From Flavobacterium chryseum (GTDB lineage Bacteria; Bacteroidota; Bacteroidia; Flavobacteriales; Flavobacteriaceae), in the NCBI RefSeq assembly GCF_004362015.1, contig NZ_SNWW01000008.1, positions 186,001 to 250,000 of the forward strand: DNA of 64,000 nt. Reading direction: 5' to 3'. Below are positions 28,064 through 38,083 of this stretch, one piece after another. The translations under genes were made by a program, and so were the position numbers. The stretch's first letter is position 1, and each line of letters opens with the position of its first letter. The notes beneath the pieces were generated by a model. The model saw only the letters and a program-made list of their open reading frames with translations, made no database searches and was not told where the DNA came from.

Positions 28064-31000
28064 ATGAGTTTCATAAACAGTATTATAAAAGTCTTTGTAG
28101 GTGATAAATCACAGAAAGATGTCAAAGCTTTACAGCCTTACTTAACAAAAATTAAAACATTCGAAACTAGCTTAATGAGTTTGTCTCACGACGAATTGAG
28201 AGCTAGGACCGCATATTTTAAAGAAAAAATAAAAGAAGCAAGAGCTGATAAAGATGCTAAAATTGCTTCGCTTAAGACTGAAGTAGAGAACATTGAAGAC
28301 ATCGACAAAAGAGAAGATCTTTATGATGCTATTGACACTCTTGAAAAAGAAGCTTATGAAATTTCAGAGAAAACTTTATTAGAAATTCTTCCTGAAGCTT
28401 TTTCTGTTGTAAAAGAAACAGCACGTCGTTTTAAAGACAATTCTTTTATCGAAGTTACTGCAACTCCAAAAGACCGCGAATTTTCTGCTTCAAAAAGCTA
28501 CATCACGATTGAAGGTGATAAAGCAATTTGGGCTAACAAATGGAATGCTGCCGGTAAAGAAATTACTTGGGACATGATTCACTATGATGTTCAGTTAATT
28601 GGAGGAATGGTTTTGCACGAAGGTAAAGTTGCCGAAATGCAAACAGGTGAAGGTAAAACTTTGGTTGCTACACTTCCGCTTTACTTAAACGCTTTAACTG
28701 GAAATGGTGTTCACTTAGTAACTGTGAATGATTATTTGGCTAAACGTGATAGTACATGGAAAGCACCTTTATTCGAATTTCATGGTTTATCTGTAGATTG
28801 TATTGATAATCACCAGCCAAGTACAGAACAAAGAAAAAAAGCATACGACGCTGATATCACTTACGGAACCAATAATGAATTTGGTTTTGACTATTTAAGA
28901 GATAACATGGCACATTCGCCAAGTGATTTAGTGCAAAGAAAACATAACTACGCTATTGTCGATGAGGTCGATTCTGTATTAATTGATGACGCAAGAACGC
29001 CGCTTATTATTTCAGGACCAGTTCCGCAAGGAGATCGTCATGAATTTAATGAGTTGAAACCAAAAATCGAAAACTTAGTAAGTCAACAACGTCAGTTAGC
29101 AAATGGTTTCTTAGCCGAAGCTAAAAGACTTATCAAAGAAGGAAATACTAAAGAAGGCGGATTCTTATTACTAAGAGCTTACAGAAGTTTACCTAAAAAC
29201 AAAGCATTAATTAAATTTTTGAGTGAAGAAGGAATCAAACAATTGCTTCAAAAAACCGAAAATCAATACATGCAGGATAACAATCGCGAAATGCATAAAG
29301 TAGATGAAGCGTTGTATTTTGTAATTGAAGAAAAAAACAATCAGGTTGAATTGACTGACAATGGTATTCAATACCTTTCAGGAGATACTGATGCTGACTT
29401 TTTCGTACTTCCGGATATCGGTACTGAAATTGCAGCTATAGAAAAACAAAAACTGGATAAAGATGCTGAGGCTGAAGCTAAAGAAAGATTATTTCAGGAT
29501 TTTGGAGTAAAAAGCGAGCGTATTCACACTCTTACTCAGCTTTTAAAAGCATATGCTCTTTTTGAAAAAGATGTAGAATATGTGATCATGGACAACAAAA
29601 TTATGATTGTCGATGAGCAAACAGGTCGTATCATGGATGGTCGTCGTTATTCTGACGGTTTACACCAGGCGATTGAAGCTAAAGAAAATGTAAAAATCGA
29701 AGCTGCTACACAAACTTTTGCAACTGTTACATTACAGAATTATTTCAGAATGTACAGCAAATTAGGTGGTATGACAGGTACAGCGGTTACAGAAGCTGGC
29801 GAGTTATGGCAGATTTATAAATTGGATGTTGTGGAAATTCCAACAAACCGTCCGATGTCAAGACAAGACAAAGAAGATTATATCTACAAAACGACACGCG
29901 AGAAATTCAACGCTGTAATTGAAGATGTAACACAATTATCTAATGCAGGAAGACCAGTATTGATTGGAACAACTTCTGTAGAGATTTCAGAATTATTAAG
30001 CCGAATGTTGAAAATGAGAGGCGTTACACATAACGTTTTGAATGCAAAAATGCACAAACAAGAAGCTCAAATTGTAGAAGAAGCAGGTAAAGCCGGAGTT
30101 GTAACTATTGCAACAAATATGGCTGGTCGTGGTACCGATATTAAATTATCTCCAGAAGTAAAAGCTGCAGGAGGTTTAGCAATCGTGGGTACTGAGCGTC
30201 ATGATTCTCGTCGTGTTGACAGACAGTTACGTGGTCGTGCAGGACGTCAGGGAGATCCGGGAAGTTCTCAATTTTATGTTTCTCTTGAAGATAACTTAAT
30301 GCGTTTATTTGGTTCTGAAAGAGTTGCTAAAGTAATGGACAGAATGGGATTGCAGGAAGGTGAAGTAATTCAGCATTCTATGATGACTAAATCTATCGAG
30401 CGTGCTCAGAAAAAAGTAGAAGAAAACAACTTTGGTGTTCGTAAACGTTTATTAGAATATGATGACGTAATGAACTCTCAACGTGAAGTAGTGTACAAAC
30501 GTCGTCGTCACGCCTTATTTGGTGAGCGTTTGAAACTGGATATTGCAAACATGCTTTATGATACTTGCGAACTAATTGTAAGTCAAACGAAGCCTGTTAA
30601 TGATTTCAAAAATTTCGAATTTGATTTGATTCGTTATTTCTCTATCACTTCTCCAATTTCTGAAGCTGATTTTGCAAAATTAACTGATATCGAAATCACA
30701 GGAAAAATATACAAAGAGACTTTAGCTTTCTATACTGAAAAAACTGAAAGAAGCGCACGAGAAGCTTTTCCAATTATTAAAGGCGTTTACGAAGAGCCAA
30801 ACAATCATTTTGAAAGAATTGTAGTTCCTTTTACGGATGGAATTAAAACTTTGAATGTAGTTACTGATTTGAAAAAAGCTTATGATAGTCAAGGAACACA
30901 ATTAATCGCTGATTTTGAGAAAAACATCACACTTTCTATTGTTGATGAGGCATGGAAAAAACATTTACGTAAAATGGACGAATTGAAGCAATCGGTTCAA

Positions 31001-31408
31001 TTAGCCGTTCACGAACAAAAAGATCCATTGCTTATTTACAAATTAGAAGCTTTCAATTTGTTTAGAGGAATGTTAGACAACGTAAATAAAGAAGTTATTT
31101 CATTCTTGTTCAAAGGTGATTTACCGGCTCAAAACGTTACTTCTGAAATTCACGAAGCAAGAGAAGTTCGTCAAAAAGAGAACTTCAAATTAAGCAAAGA
31201 CGAAATTGTAAACAGCGAAGACATCAATCGTGAAGCCGGAGAAACACAACAACGTCAGGTTACAGAAACGATTGTAAGAGATATGCCAAAAATCAACCGA
31301 AATGATACTGTAACAGTTCAGGAAGTTGCAACCGGAAAAACAGAAACAATGAAATTTAAAAAAGCAGAAACACTAATCGCTAACGGCGAATGGGTTCTTG
31401 TTAAATAA
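28064..31408 (+). CDS. secA: protein translocase ATPase SecA
   Basis: The 1114-residue SecA motor drives proteins through SecYEG. NBD1 has the Walker [14 protein letters not shown] (about residue 191) and the [19 protein letters not shown] Walker B; a Bacteroidota-type insertion follows (about 335-450), then the preprotein-binding region, [20 protein letters not shown] in NBD2, and the scaffold/wing part with [16 protein letters not shown]. It is longer than E. coli SecA (901) because of the insertion. The C-terminus ends [16 protein letters not shown] and lacks the CxCxSGxxYKxCH zinc motif, so SecB-type docking through that tail is absent. It is an essential housekeeping gene. Confidence 0.97.
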   Translation: MSFINSIIKVFVGDKSQKDVKALQPYLTKIKTFETSLMSLSHDELRARTAYFKEKIKEARADKDAKIASLKTEVENIEDIDKREDLYDAIDTLEKEAYEISEKTLLEILPEAFSVVKETARRFKDNSFIEVTATPKDREFSASKSYITIEGDKAIWANKWNAAGKEITWDMIHYDVQLIGGMVLHEGKVAEMQTGEGKTLVATLPLYLNALTGNGVHLVTVNDYLAKRDSTWKAPLFEFHGLSVDCIDNHQPSTEQRKKAYDADITYGTNNEFGFDYLRDNMAHSPSDLVQRKHNYAIVDEVDSVLIDDARTPLIISGPVPQGDRHEFNELKPKIENLVSQQRQLANGFLAEAKRLIKEGNTKEGGFLLLRAYRSLPKNKALIKFLSEEGIKQLLQKTENQYMQDNNREMHKVDEALYFVIEEKNNQVELTDNGIQYLSGDTDADFFVLPDIGTEIAAIEKQKLDKDAEAEAKERLFQDFGVKSERIHTLTQLLKAYALFEKDVEYVIMDNKIMIVDEQTGRIMDGRRYSDGLHQAIEAKENVKIEAATQTFATVTLQNYFRMYSKLGGMTGTAVTEAGELWQIYKLDVVEIPTNRPMSRQDKEDYIYKTTREKFNAVIEDVTQLSNAGRPVLIGTTSVEISELLSRMLKMRGVTHNVLNAKMHKQEAQIVEEAGKAGVVTIATNMAGRGTDIKLSPEVKAAGGLAIVGTERHDSRRVDRQLRGRAGRQGDPGSSQFYVSLEDNLMRLFGSERVAKVMDRMGLQEGEVIQHSMMTKSIERAQKKVEENNFGVRKRLLEYDDVMNSQREVVYKRRRHALFGERLKLDIANMLYDTCELIVSQTKPVNDFKNFEFDLIRYFSITSPISEADFAKLTDIEITGKIYKETLAFYTEKTERSAREAFPIIKGVYEEPNNHFERIVVPFTDGIKTLNVVTDLKKAYDSQGTQLIADFEKNITLSIVDEAWKKHLRKMDELKQSVQLAVHEQKDPLLIYKLEAFNLFRGMLDNVNKEVISFLFKGDLPAQNVTSEIHEAREVRQKENFKLSKDEIVNSEDINREAGETQQRQVTETIVRDMPKINRNDTVTVQEVATGKTETMKFKKAETLIANGEWVLVK

Positions 31409-31425
31409 TTAATACATAACATCTT

Positions 31426-31503
31426 AAACCCGACAGGTTTTAAAAATCTGTTGGGTTTGTCAAATCGAAAATCCGCAGTTACATTGTAATTGCGGATTTT
31501 TTA
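31426..31503 (+). terminator. two tandem hairpin terminators after secA
   Basis: First stem AAACCCGACAG (31426-31436) with CTGTTGGGTTT (31448-31458), a member of the dispersed CCCGACAG hairpin family. Second stem AAATCCGCA/TGCGGATTT with inner AGTTACA/TGTAATT (about 31469-31499), followed by a T run. Together they separate secA from the downstream uptake operon. Confidence 0.82.
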
Positions 31504-31547
31504 TTGCAAAAAATTTATTTTTAATTCTTTCTAAAACGAATAAAATG

Positions 31548-31555
31548 TATTTTTG
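31548..31555 (+). promoter_or_regulatory. -7 box TATTTTTG of the uptake operon
   Basis: TATTTTTG is an exact TAnnTTTG match. It overlaps the first codons of the longest reading of the next gene, so the real translation start must lie downstream of it. No correctly spaced TTG was found. Confidence 0.55.
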
Positions 31556-31577
31556 CAATCGTAAACAACGAAACAAC

Positions 31578-31955
31578 TTGAAAAAGTATATTATCATATT
31601 TCTTTCCTGCATGCTTTTACTGCCCTCCTTTGGCAGTTTCTTTGTTTATACTTCTTTCAAATTAAATCAGGAAGAAATTTCAAAAACGATCTGTGTACAA
31701 CGCAAAATGGTTTTTAATTCCTGTAACGGCCGATGCGAGCTTCAAAAAAGCTTGAAAAAATATGCCGATAATGAAAAAAGAATGCAAAACAATCTTAAAG
31801 AAAAAGCAGAAGTTGTTTACATTCAAAATACCACTACAACTAATTTTAAATTAGTAACATTAATTGAATCAAAGGCGAAAATCTTCGCTTCTTTTGATAA
31901 AAAACCAATTTCGGTTTCGAAAGCTACTTTTCGTCCTCCATCCAATTTTATATAA
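31578..31955 (+). CDS. small membrane/secreted protein with CNGRC motif, upstream of TonB receptor
   Basis: The longest frame starts at ATG 31545, but that ATG lies before the end of a -7 promoter box, so a TTG at 31578 is preferred. It gives 125 residues beginning KKYIIIFLSCMLLLPSFGSF, a signal or anchor helix. The mature part has Cys residues in TICVQRKMVFNSCNGRCELQ followed by the charged helix KSLKKYADNEKRMQNN. Small proteins with a CNGxC motif next to TonB receptors recur in Bacteroidota, as I recall, without known function; metal binding is inferred from the Cys pair only. It leads an operon with the TonB receptor and PepSY genes. Confidence 0.68.
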   Translation: MKKYIIIFLSCMLLLPSFGSFFVYTSFKLNQEEISKTICVQRKMVFNSCNGRCELQKSLKKYADNEKRMQNNLKEKAEVVYIQNTTTTNFKLVTLIESKAKIFASFDKKPISVSKATFRPPSNFI

Positions 31956-32051
31956 ATTTCAGTCACACTTTTCAATTCGTTTGAAAAGAATTTTTCTTGT
32001 CGTTAAGTCAGGAAAAAACACATGTTACTTTTAAAATTTATATAATCTAAA

Positions 32052-34211
32052 ATGAAAAAAATATACTTTATCCTATTAATCATAGGACAATGTGTTTTGG
32101 CGCAAAACAAAGTAGAGAAAGACACCACAAAATCGCAAGAACTTGAAAACGTTTTTATAACAGCTAACAGAACAGCTACTTTACGAAAGGAAACTCCTGT
32201 TGCCATTAGTAAAATAACTGCCAAAACAATTAACGAAACTAAAGCGACGGCCGTTTACGAAATCATAAACAAAACTCCGGGCGTTTTAATGGTAAATTTA
32301 GGAAACGAACAACACATGATGTCGATTCGTCAGCCTATGACGACTAACGCGTATTATTTATATCTGGAAGATGGTTTACCAATTCGTCCTATGGGAATCT
32401 TCAATCACAATGCTTTACTAGAAATTAATCAGTTTAATTTGCAAAGTATAGAAGTGGTTAAAGGACCTGTTTCTTCTTTATATGGTCCGGAAGCTGTGGG
32501 CGGGACAATTAATTTAATTTCACTAAAACCACCTGTTGATCCTGAATTTAAATTTGGAGTTCAGGCAGACAATTATGGTTACAGAAGATTTCAGGCTGCC
32601 GGTGGCGCAACAATTGGAAAAGTTGGCTTTCATATTGCAGGAATTTCAAGTTTGCAGGAAAACGGCTGGATGACCTATTCTGATTACAACAAAGATAATC
32701 TAAATGCAAGAATCGACTATAACATCTCACCATCTACCCGATTGATTAGCAATACCATGTATGGAAAATATTATTCGGATATGAGCGGAACTGTTAATGA
32801 AGATGCGTTTAATAACAGAACTTATAAAAGCTCATCTGATTTCACCTATAGAAAATCTGACGCTTTAAGAACACGACTAACTTTAGAGCATGATTGGAAT
32901 ACTAATTCAAGTAGTTATATTACAGCTTATTTGAGAGACAATAAGTTAGGACAAAATCCTTCGTACGGAATAAAATGGAGTCCGACTGTAAATCCTACTA
33001 CAGCAAAAGGTGAAGTAAATTCAAACAATTTTAAAAGTTACGGAGCCATAGGGCAGCATACTCAAAAATTTGATTTCCTAAACACTAAAATTGTTGCGGG
33101 AGCTTTATATGATTACTCTCCTGTAACTTATTGGTCGTATGTAATTGATTTGAAAGCTAATCTGAATCCGGGAGAAGCTGGTAAACAAACCGTAAATTCT
33201 TATGAAATTATTGCAGAACATCCAGAATCAAAATTAGCCGATTATACTGCCGATATTTTCAATTCTGCAGGATATGCGCAATTGAGTTTTAATCCAATCG
33301 AAAAACTAATTATCACTTTTGGTGGGCGTTACGATAATATGAAAGTGAATTATGATAATGCTTTAGACCAATCTACCGGAAGTAAAGTTTATGACAAGTT
33401 AACTTATAAGGCAGGTATAAATTACAATCCGGTTGATTTTGCCGGTTTTTATGGCAATTATTCACAAGGTTTTGCGCCTCCGGGAATTACATCGATCTTT
33501 AGAACAAAACCCGGAACTGGCGGAACAACCGGAGTTCCTGCAGATTTTTATTATAATTTAGAACCTGCTACTTTCGACAATTATGAAGTTGGCGGATGGC
33601 TTTCTTTCTTTCAAAACAAATTAAATTTCGATTATGCGTTGTATTATATGGAAGGTGAAAATGAGCTTTTAAGCATCAAGCTTCCTGATAATTCAACAGA
33701 TTATCGCTCGGCTGGAGAAACACGCCATAAAGGAGTTGAATTTGGAGCTTCGTATCGTCCATCAAAACAATTCAATATTCGTCTTGGAGGAACTTATGCA
33801 CAACACACTTATATTGATTTTAAACTTTCTGACAAACGAACAGATCCTGTTCAGGATTTAAACGGAAAAGAAATGCCGGCAGCGCCTAGATGGTCCGGAA
33901 ATTCTGAGGTAAGTTATTATCCAAACTGGCTTCCAAATTTAAGAACATCTCTTGAATGGCAGCTTGTGGGAAGTTATTACCAAGATCAGATTAATACCAT
34001 AAAATATGACGGTTACAATATATTTAACGCCAGAATTGGGTATCAATGGAAGGGAATTGAAATTTATGGAAACGTACTAAACCTAACTGATAAATTATAC
34101 GCTTATAATGTTTCGAGAGCTAACACAACAAATGCTCAACCAACTTATACCGCAGCAGCGCCAAGAACTTTTGTATTTGGAATACAATACAACTTTTCAT
34201 TAAAAAAATAG
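32052..34211 (+). CDS. TonB-dependent outer-membrane receptor
   Basis: The 719-residue receptor has a signal peptide (cleavage about residue 18), a TonB-box-like ELENVFITANRT, a plug domain with IEVVKGPVSSLYGPEAVGGT near 141-160, and a beta-barrel ending in FVFGIQYNFSLKK with the terminal aromatic pattern. It lacks the N-terminal carboxypeptidase-like domain of SusC proteins, so it is of the siderophore/metal type. With the CNGRC protein upstream and a PepSY reductase-like protein downstream, it probably imports an iron or copper complex; the ligand is unknown. Confidence 0.92.
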   Translation: MKKIYFILLIIGQCVLAQNKVEKDTTKSQELENVFITANRTATLRKETPVAISKITAKTINETKATAVYEIINKTPGVLMVNLGNEQHMMSIRQPMTTNAYYLYLEDGLPIRPMGIFNHNALLEINQFNLQSIEVVKGPVSSLYGPEAVGGTINLISLKPPVDPEFKFGVQADNYGYRRFQAAGGATIGKVGFHIAGISSLQENGWMTYSDYNKDNLNARIDYNISPSTRLISNTMYGKYYSDMSGTVNEDAFNNRTYKSSSDFTYRKSDALRTRLTLEHDWNTNSSSYITAYLRDNKLGQNPSYGIKWSPTVNPTTAKGEVNSNNFKSYGAIGQHTQKFDFLNTKIVAGALYDYSPVTYWSYVIDLKANLNPGEAGKQTVNSYEIIAEHPESKLADYTADIFNSAGYAQLSFNPIEKLIITFGGRYDNMKVNYDNALDQSTGSKVYDKLTYKAGINYNPVDFAGFYGNYSQGFAPPGITSIFRTKPGTGGTTGVPADFYYNLEPATFDNYEVGGWLSFFQNKLNFDYALYYMEGENELLSIKLPDNSTDYRSAGETRHKGVEFGASYRPSKQFNIRLGGTYAQHTYIDFKLSDKRTDPVQDLNGKEMPAAPRWSGNSEVSYYPNWLPNLRTSLEWQLVGSYYQDQINTIKYDGYNIFNARIGYQWKGIEIYGNVLNLTDKLYAYNVSRANTTNAQPTYTAAAPRTFVFGIQYNFSLKK

Positions 34212-34249
34212 GCAAAAACAAAAAGTTAGACAATCATAAAAACTCAAAT

Positions 34250-35848
34250 ATGAGCAAAGAAATAAATAAAGAAAAAAAGTCTAAGAAAAAAGATTCAAAG
34301 TTTGTCAAGAAGATCAAACAGCACATGTACAAATGGCATCGTACAATTGGTTTAATCACGATTATTCCAGTAATTTTTTGGACATTATCAGGATTGATGC
34401 ATCCGTTTATGGCGCATTTTTTTAAACCTGAAATTGCACACGAAAAATTAGAACCGCAAACAATTGATAAAAATAAATTGCACTTTTCTATTCAGGAAGT
34501 TTTGGAAAAAAACGAAATCAGCCAATTCAAGAATTTTCGAATCGTTTCGTTTAACAACGCTACTTTTTATCAGATCAAGACAATCTTTGGTGAACTTATA
34601 TATTTTGATACTTCGAATGCTAAAAAACTGCAAAATGGAGATCAAAAATATGCTGAATGGCTTTCTCGCTATTTTTTGGATGACCAAAAAAGTGCAGTAA
34701 AAAAGAGTGAGGTTGTTACTGAATTTACCTCGCAATACAAATATGTAAATCGTTATTTACCTGTTTATAAACTTACTTTTGACCGTGAGGATGCAATGCA
34801 GGTTTATTTAGAAACTTCTTCAGGCAAATTGGCAACTTATAATCCTACATCAAGACAGGCTTTTATATGGTTTTTTGATACTTTTCATAATTGGTCTTTT
34901 ATTGATGCCATAACAAATAATAGTATCCGAATTATTACAATGATTTTTTTATTGTCAATCATTGGATTTTCTGCCTTGAGCGGAATTTTAATCTATGGTT
35001 TATTGTGGAAACAATTCAAAAAAACAGATAATGTAGCGCCTAAAAAAGGGCTTAGAAAATACCATCGCCAAATTGGAATTTGGGTTTCGCTTTTTATACT
35101 GACATTCGCTTTTAGTGGCGCTTATCACGCTACAACGAAGTGGACCCCCTATACCTTATCGCAAATGGTTTATGAGCCGACTTTCAAAACTAAAGAAATT
35201 TCGACAGCCAATAATGCATTGAATTTAGATTGGACTCGTTTTCAAAATGCCAGTATTATTACTTTAAACGACACGACTTATTTCCGTTGTCAATTGCTTC
35301 AAAAAGGAAAATTCAAGACTTCAAAAGCAGATTCCAATTCAAAATGGAATAAAAAAGCAGATGCAAAATCAGAGGTAATTTACATTAATGCTGCAACTAA
35401 TAAAGTGGTACCAAATATTGATCTTCAATATGCTGAATTTCTGGCTTATTATTTTACTGATGGAGCACCAAAAGCCGCTTGTTGCGAAATGGTCGAAAGT
35501 TCTGATGAACCTCAAACTTCATTAGAAAATGTAAAATTATTAGAATCGAAAGTTTTAACTGATTTTGAAAGCAGAGAATATGGCTTTGTAAACAAAAGAC
35601 TGCCAGTCGTAAAATTGGTTTATGATACGCCGGAGAAAACTACCTACTTCATCGAAACTGCTACTTCAAGATTAGCAGCCATTGTTAAAAGTTCGGATAT
35701 GATTGAAGGATATTCATTTGCAATCTTACACAAATTCTTATTTATGGATTGGGCCGGAAAAAACATTCGCGATCTTACAATGGTTTTGGCGGCATTGACG
35801 ATTTTGATTGTTAGCATTCTGGGTTTTATTTTATTTTTGAAGAAGTAA
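34250..35848 (+). CDS. PepSY-associated TM protein with internal duplication
   Basis: The 532-residue inner-membrane protein is built of two similar halves. Each has a [W/Y]HR-IG helix motif (KWHRTIGLITIIPVIFWTLS; KYHRQIGIWVSLFILTFAFS), a periplasmic PepSY-like part (LPVYKLTFDREDAMQVYLET; LPVVKLVYDTPEKTTYFIET) and another helix pair with DTFHNW or LHKFLFMDW. Conserved His residues in the helices suggest haem binding, as in PepSY-type ferric/siderophore reductases. A cysteine pair in AACCEMVES lies in the second half. The basic N-terminus (KKSKKKDSKFVKKIKQH) is cytoplasmic. It is 38 bases downstream of the TonB receptor. Reductase activity is inferred. Confidence 0.85.
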   Translation: MSKEINKEKKSKKKDSKFVKKIKQHMYKWHRTIGLITIIPVIFWTLSGLMHPFMAHFFKPEIAHEKLEPQTIDKNKLHFSIQEVLEKNEISQFKNFRIVSFNNATFYQIKTIFGELIYFDTSNAKKLQNGDQKYAEWLSRYFLDDQKSAVKKSEVVTEFTSQYKYVNRYLPVYKLTFDREDAMQVYLETSSGKLATYNPTSRQAFIWFFDTFHNWSFIDAITNNSIRIITMIFLLSIIGFSALSGILIYGLLWKQFKKTDNVAPKKGLRKYHRQIGIWVSLFILTFAFSGAYHATTKWTPYTLSQMVYEPTFKTKEISTANNALNLDWTRFQNASIITLNDTTYFRCQLLQKGKFKTSKADSNSKWNKKADAKSEVIYINAATNKVVPNIDLQYAEFLAYYFTDGAPKAACCEMVESSDEPQTSLENVKLLESKVLTDFESREYGFVNKRLPVVKLVYDTPEKTTYFIETATSRLAAIVKSSDMIEGYSFAILHKFLFMDWAGKNIRDLTMVLAALTILIVSILGFILFLKK

Positions 35849-35865
35849 TTTAAAGCTACTGAGAT

Positions 35866-35903
35866 CTAAGTTGCTAATGGATAGGTTTTTCTTAGCAACT
35901 TAG
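35866..35903. terminator. bidirectional terminator
   Basis: CTAAGTTGCTAA (35866-35877) and TTAGCAACTTAG (35892-35903) form a 12-bp perfect stem between the convergent PepSY and TrmH-like genes; T-rich sequence lies in the loop rather than after the stem. Confidence 0.65.
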
Positions 35904-35914
35904 TCTATTATAAC

Positions 35915-36577
35915 TCATCGAGGATTTTCTTCGAAATAACGAGCTTCAATTCGTTTAATATCTTTTATAGAATTTTTAGCCCAATGCAAACGTTTCTCCA
36001 AAATTTCTTCATCTGTCAATTGCCAGTTTACATCAGATTCTCTTAATCTGTTTGTCAGGTTTTGAATAATGATTGCTGCTGAAACCGAGATATTTAAACT
36101 TTCTGTAAAACCAACCATCGGAATTTTTAGAAAACCATCTGCTTTTTCCAGAATTTCTTCCGATAAACCGTCTCTTTCCGTTCCGAAAAATAAAGCGCTT
36201 GGTTTTGTAATATCAAAATCCTCCATCAAACAATCGTTTTCATGAGGCGTTGTGGCAATAATTTGATATCCTTGATTTTTTAAAGTCGAAATACAATTGG
36301 TAACCGAATCGAATTTATTAATATCAACCCATTTTTGAGCGCCCATAGCAATTTCTTTATCAATTCGTTTTCCGTAACGCTGCTCGATAACGTTAAGTTC
36401 CTGAATTCCAAAAACTTCACAACTACGCATTACGGCGCTTGTATTATGCATCTGGAAAATATCTTCGACAACAATTGTAAAATGTTTGGTTCGGTTTCCG
36501 AGTACTTTCAGAAATTTTTCTTTTCGGTTATCAGTTAATATATTTTCAAGGAAAGCGAGGTAATCTAAATCAATCAT
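35915..36577 (-). CDS. SpoU/TrmH-family RNA 2'-O-methyltransferase
   Basis: The 220-residue protein has the three SPOUT knot motifs: HNTSAVMRSCEVFGIQELNV, ALFFGTERDGLSEEIL and IPMVGFTESLNISVSAA. They place it with TrmH, the enzyme methylating ribose of G18 in tRNA; E. coli TrmH is 229 residues with a similar C-terminal extension (LTNRLRESDVNWQLTDEE). A -7 box TATTTTTG lies upstream on the minus strand at 36602-36595, giving a short leader. A sister rRNA methylase cannot be fully excluded. Confidence 0.87.
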   Translation of the reverse strand: MIDLDYLAFLENILTDNRKEKFLKVLGNRTKHFTIVVEDIFQMHNTSAVMRSCEVFGIQELNVIEQRYGKRIDKEIAMGAQKWVDINKFDSVTNCISTLKNQGYQIIATTPHENDCLMEDFDITKPSALFFGTERDGLSEEILEKADGFLKIPMVGFTESLNISVSAAIIIQNLTNRLRESDVNWQLTDEEILEKRLHWAKNSIKDIKRIEARYFEENPR

Positions 36578-36594
36578 TTTAAACTTATTTACGA

Positions 36595-36602
36595 CAAAAA
36601 TA
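36595..36602 (-). promoter_or_regulatory. -7 box TATTTTTG of the trmH-like gene
   Basis: Exact TAnnTTTG match on the minus strand, 18 bases before the ATG at 36577. No TTG at normal spacing. Confidence 0.5.
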
Positions 36603-36629
36603 CATTTTAAAAGAAGTATTTCGATTGCT

Positions 36630-37013
36630 TTATTTCGATTTTTTATTAAAAATACCCTCTACAGCATCTTCAAAAATAGCTTCGCCAATGCTTTTCTTTT
36701 TGCTCCCACCCGGCATTGGTTCCGGTTCTATATTACTCATTTCCCTTTTAAGCAATAAATTAGTATTTGCAAAAGAATAATATTTTTGCGATTCGATTTT
36801 ATAAGGATTAAAGCCGGGTTTCGGATTGTAGATAGAAAACTGAACAGGAAAAATCAGGTATTTTTGATAATTTATAAAATAATTGTCTTTCTGTGAAAAT
36901 TCAAAATTTGCAATAGAACTATTGTTATTAAATGCAATTATTTTATCTGTTTTAGCTTGAGCGGATAAAACAGTTGTTGCCAGAAACACGAATATTAAAA
37001 TTAGCTTTCTCAT
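36630..37013 (-). CDS. small secreted protein of unknown function
   Basis: Starting at the ATG at 37013 gives a good signal peptide (MRKLILIFVFLATTVLSAQA) and a 127-residue product; a longer reading from 37049 would put 12 extra residues in front of it. The mature part is short, with aromatic-rich stretches (NYFINYQKYLIFPVQFSIYN) and a basic end (GSKKKSIGEAIFEDAVEGIF). No family was recognised. It lies downstream of the sulfation cassette on the same strand, 93 bases after the sulfotransferase stop, so co-transcription is possible but not shown. Confidence 0.65.
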   Translation of the reverse strand: MRKLILIFVFLATTVLSAQAKTDKIIAFNNNSSIANFEFSQKDNYFINYQKYLIFPVQFSIYNPKPGFNPYKIESQKYYSFANTNLLLKREMSNIEPEPMPGGSKKKSIGEAIFEDAVEGIFNKKSK

Positions 37014-37106
37014 GGGATAAAAATAATATATAAAGGAAGAAAAAAACATACTTCAGATTAAAACATTAAAACTCGCTCCTGTTTTTACAAAAATAAAACT
37101 TATAGC

Positions 37107-38075
37107 TTAGCATTCTAAATGTTTGTATAGAGTATTATTCAGTTTTTCGTGCAAAATAATGAGTCTTGTAAAATCTATTTGTAAAGACTCTTCTTTAAAA
37201 AGATCTCCGGTAAAAATGGCCTTTTCATTTTTTGAATGTTTTTGTAAGCGATCATACATTTTGTCCAATTCGGTATTAGAATATTTGGTGTTAATGAATG
37301 ATAAAAATTGCTCAACAACTTGTTTCATTCCTTCATTATAATTAAGAACTGTTACATTTTCATCGCTCTCATAAAAATCCAGAAATCCCTGAAAATATTT
37401 CTCCAAAACTAATGCACCATATTGCTGAAAACTTATTTCATCAATTTCTTTCGCGAAAATCCCAAAAACATTTGGTGGCAACAGGTTAGGTACCATATGC
37501 ATTCCCATTTTTTTCTGATGTGACTTTAATACTTCTGTCGGATTTCTGTACAGCAAAGCAAAAGGTGTTTCCTGAAAAATTGATCTTAAAAATGAAGCGT
37601 TAAAAATATGCCAGGCATCGAGTTTTATAATCAAATGCTGTTGCTCCGTAAATCTTTTTTGGCCTAATAATTTTAATACTGATTTTATAAGAACCGTTTT
37701 TTTCTCCAAACTAAAAATGTTGCTTCTTAAAATTTGATCAATAATTGGTGCTTCAGAAATCATTATATTTTCTGCAGAAGTTACCAAAGACTGACTCAGC
37801 ATTGTAGAACCGCAGCGGGAAACATGAAAAAACAATGATTTTAATTCAACTGAAATTAGTTCTTCAGACCAATTTATCAGATTTTCTACAGTACTTATTA
37901 CCTTAAATGATTTTGAATTATAAGTAAGGCTTCGGCATTTCGAAATAGTTTCTTCAAAAAAAGGTTCGGCATATTTTAAATCAGCCAGATAAAACCATTC
38001 AAAATATATCTGATTATCTTTTTCTACCAAATTAATCGGAATCCAATTAAAGAGTGGATGGTTTATATTTTCCAT
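37107..38075 (-). CDS. sulfotransferase-family protein
   Basis: The 322-residue protein has a PAPS-binding P-loop-like motif LFFHVSRCGSTMLSQSL (about 81-97) and a second PAPS site LLYRNPTEVLKSHQKK (about 174-189; R and S are the usual 3'-phosphate ligands). These fit cytosolic PAPS-dependent sulfotransferases of the broad Sulfotransfer_3 type. There is no signal peptide or membrane helix. It follows the hydroxylase-like gene by 8 bases, and an APS kinase heads the operon, so PAPS supply and use are encoded together. The acceptor is unknown. Confidence 0.82.
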   Translation of the reverse strand: MENINHPLFNWIPINLVEKDNQIYFEWFYLADLKYAEPFFEETISKCRSLTYNSKSFKVISTVENLINWSEELISVELKSLFFHVSRCGSTMLSQSLVTSAENIMISEAPIIDQILRSNIFSLEKKTVLIKSVLKLLGQKRFTEQQHLIIKLDAWHIFNASFLRSIFQETPFALLYRNPTEVLKSHQKKMGMHMVPNLLPPNVFGIFAKEIDEISFQQYGALVLEKYFQGFLDFYESDENVTVLNYNEGMKQVVEQFLSFINTKYSNTELDKMYDRLQKHSKNEKAIFTGDLFKEESLQIDFTRLIILHEKLNNTLYKHLEC

Positions 38076-38083
38076 TTTGTAAA

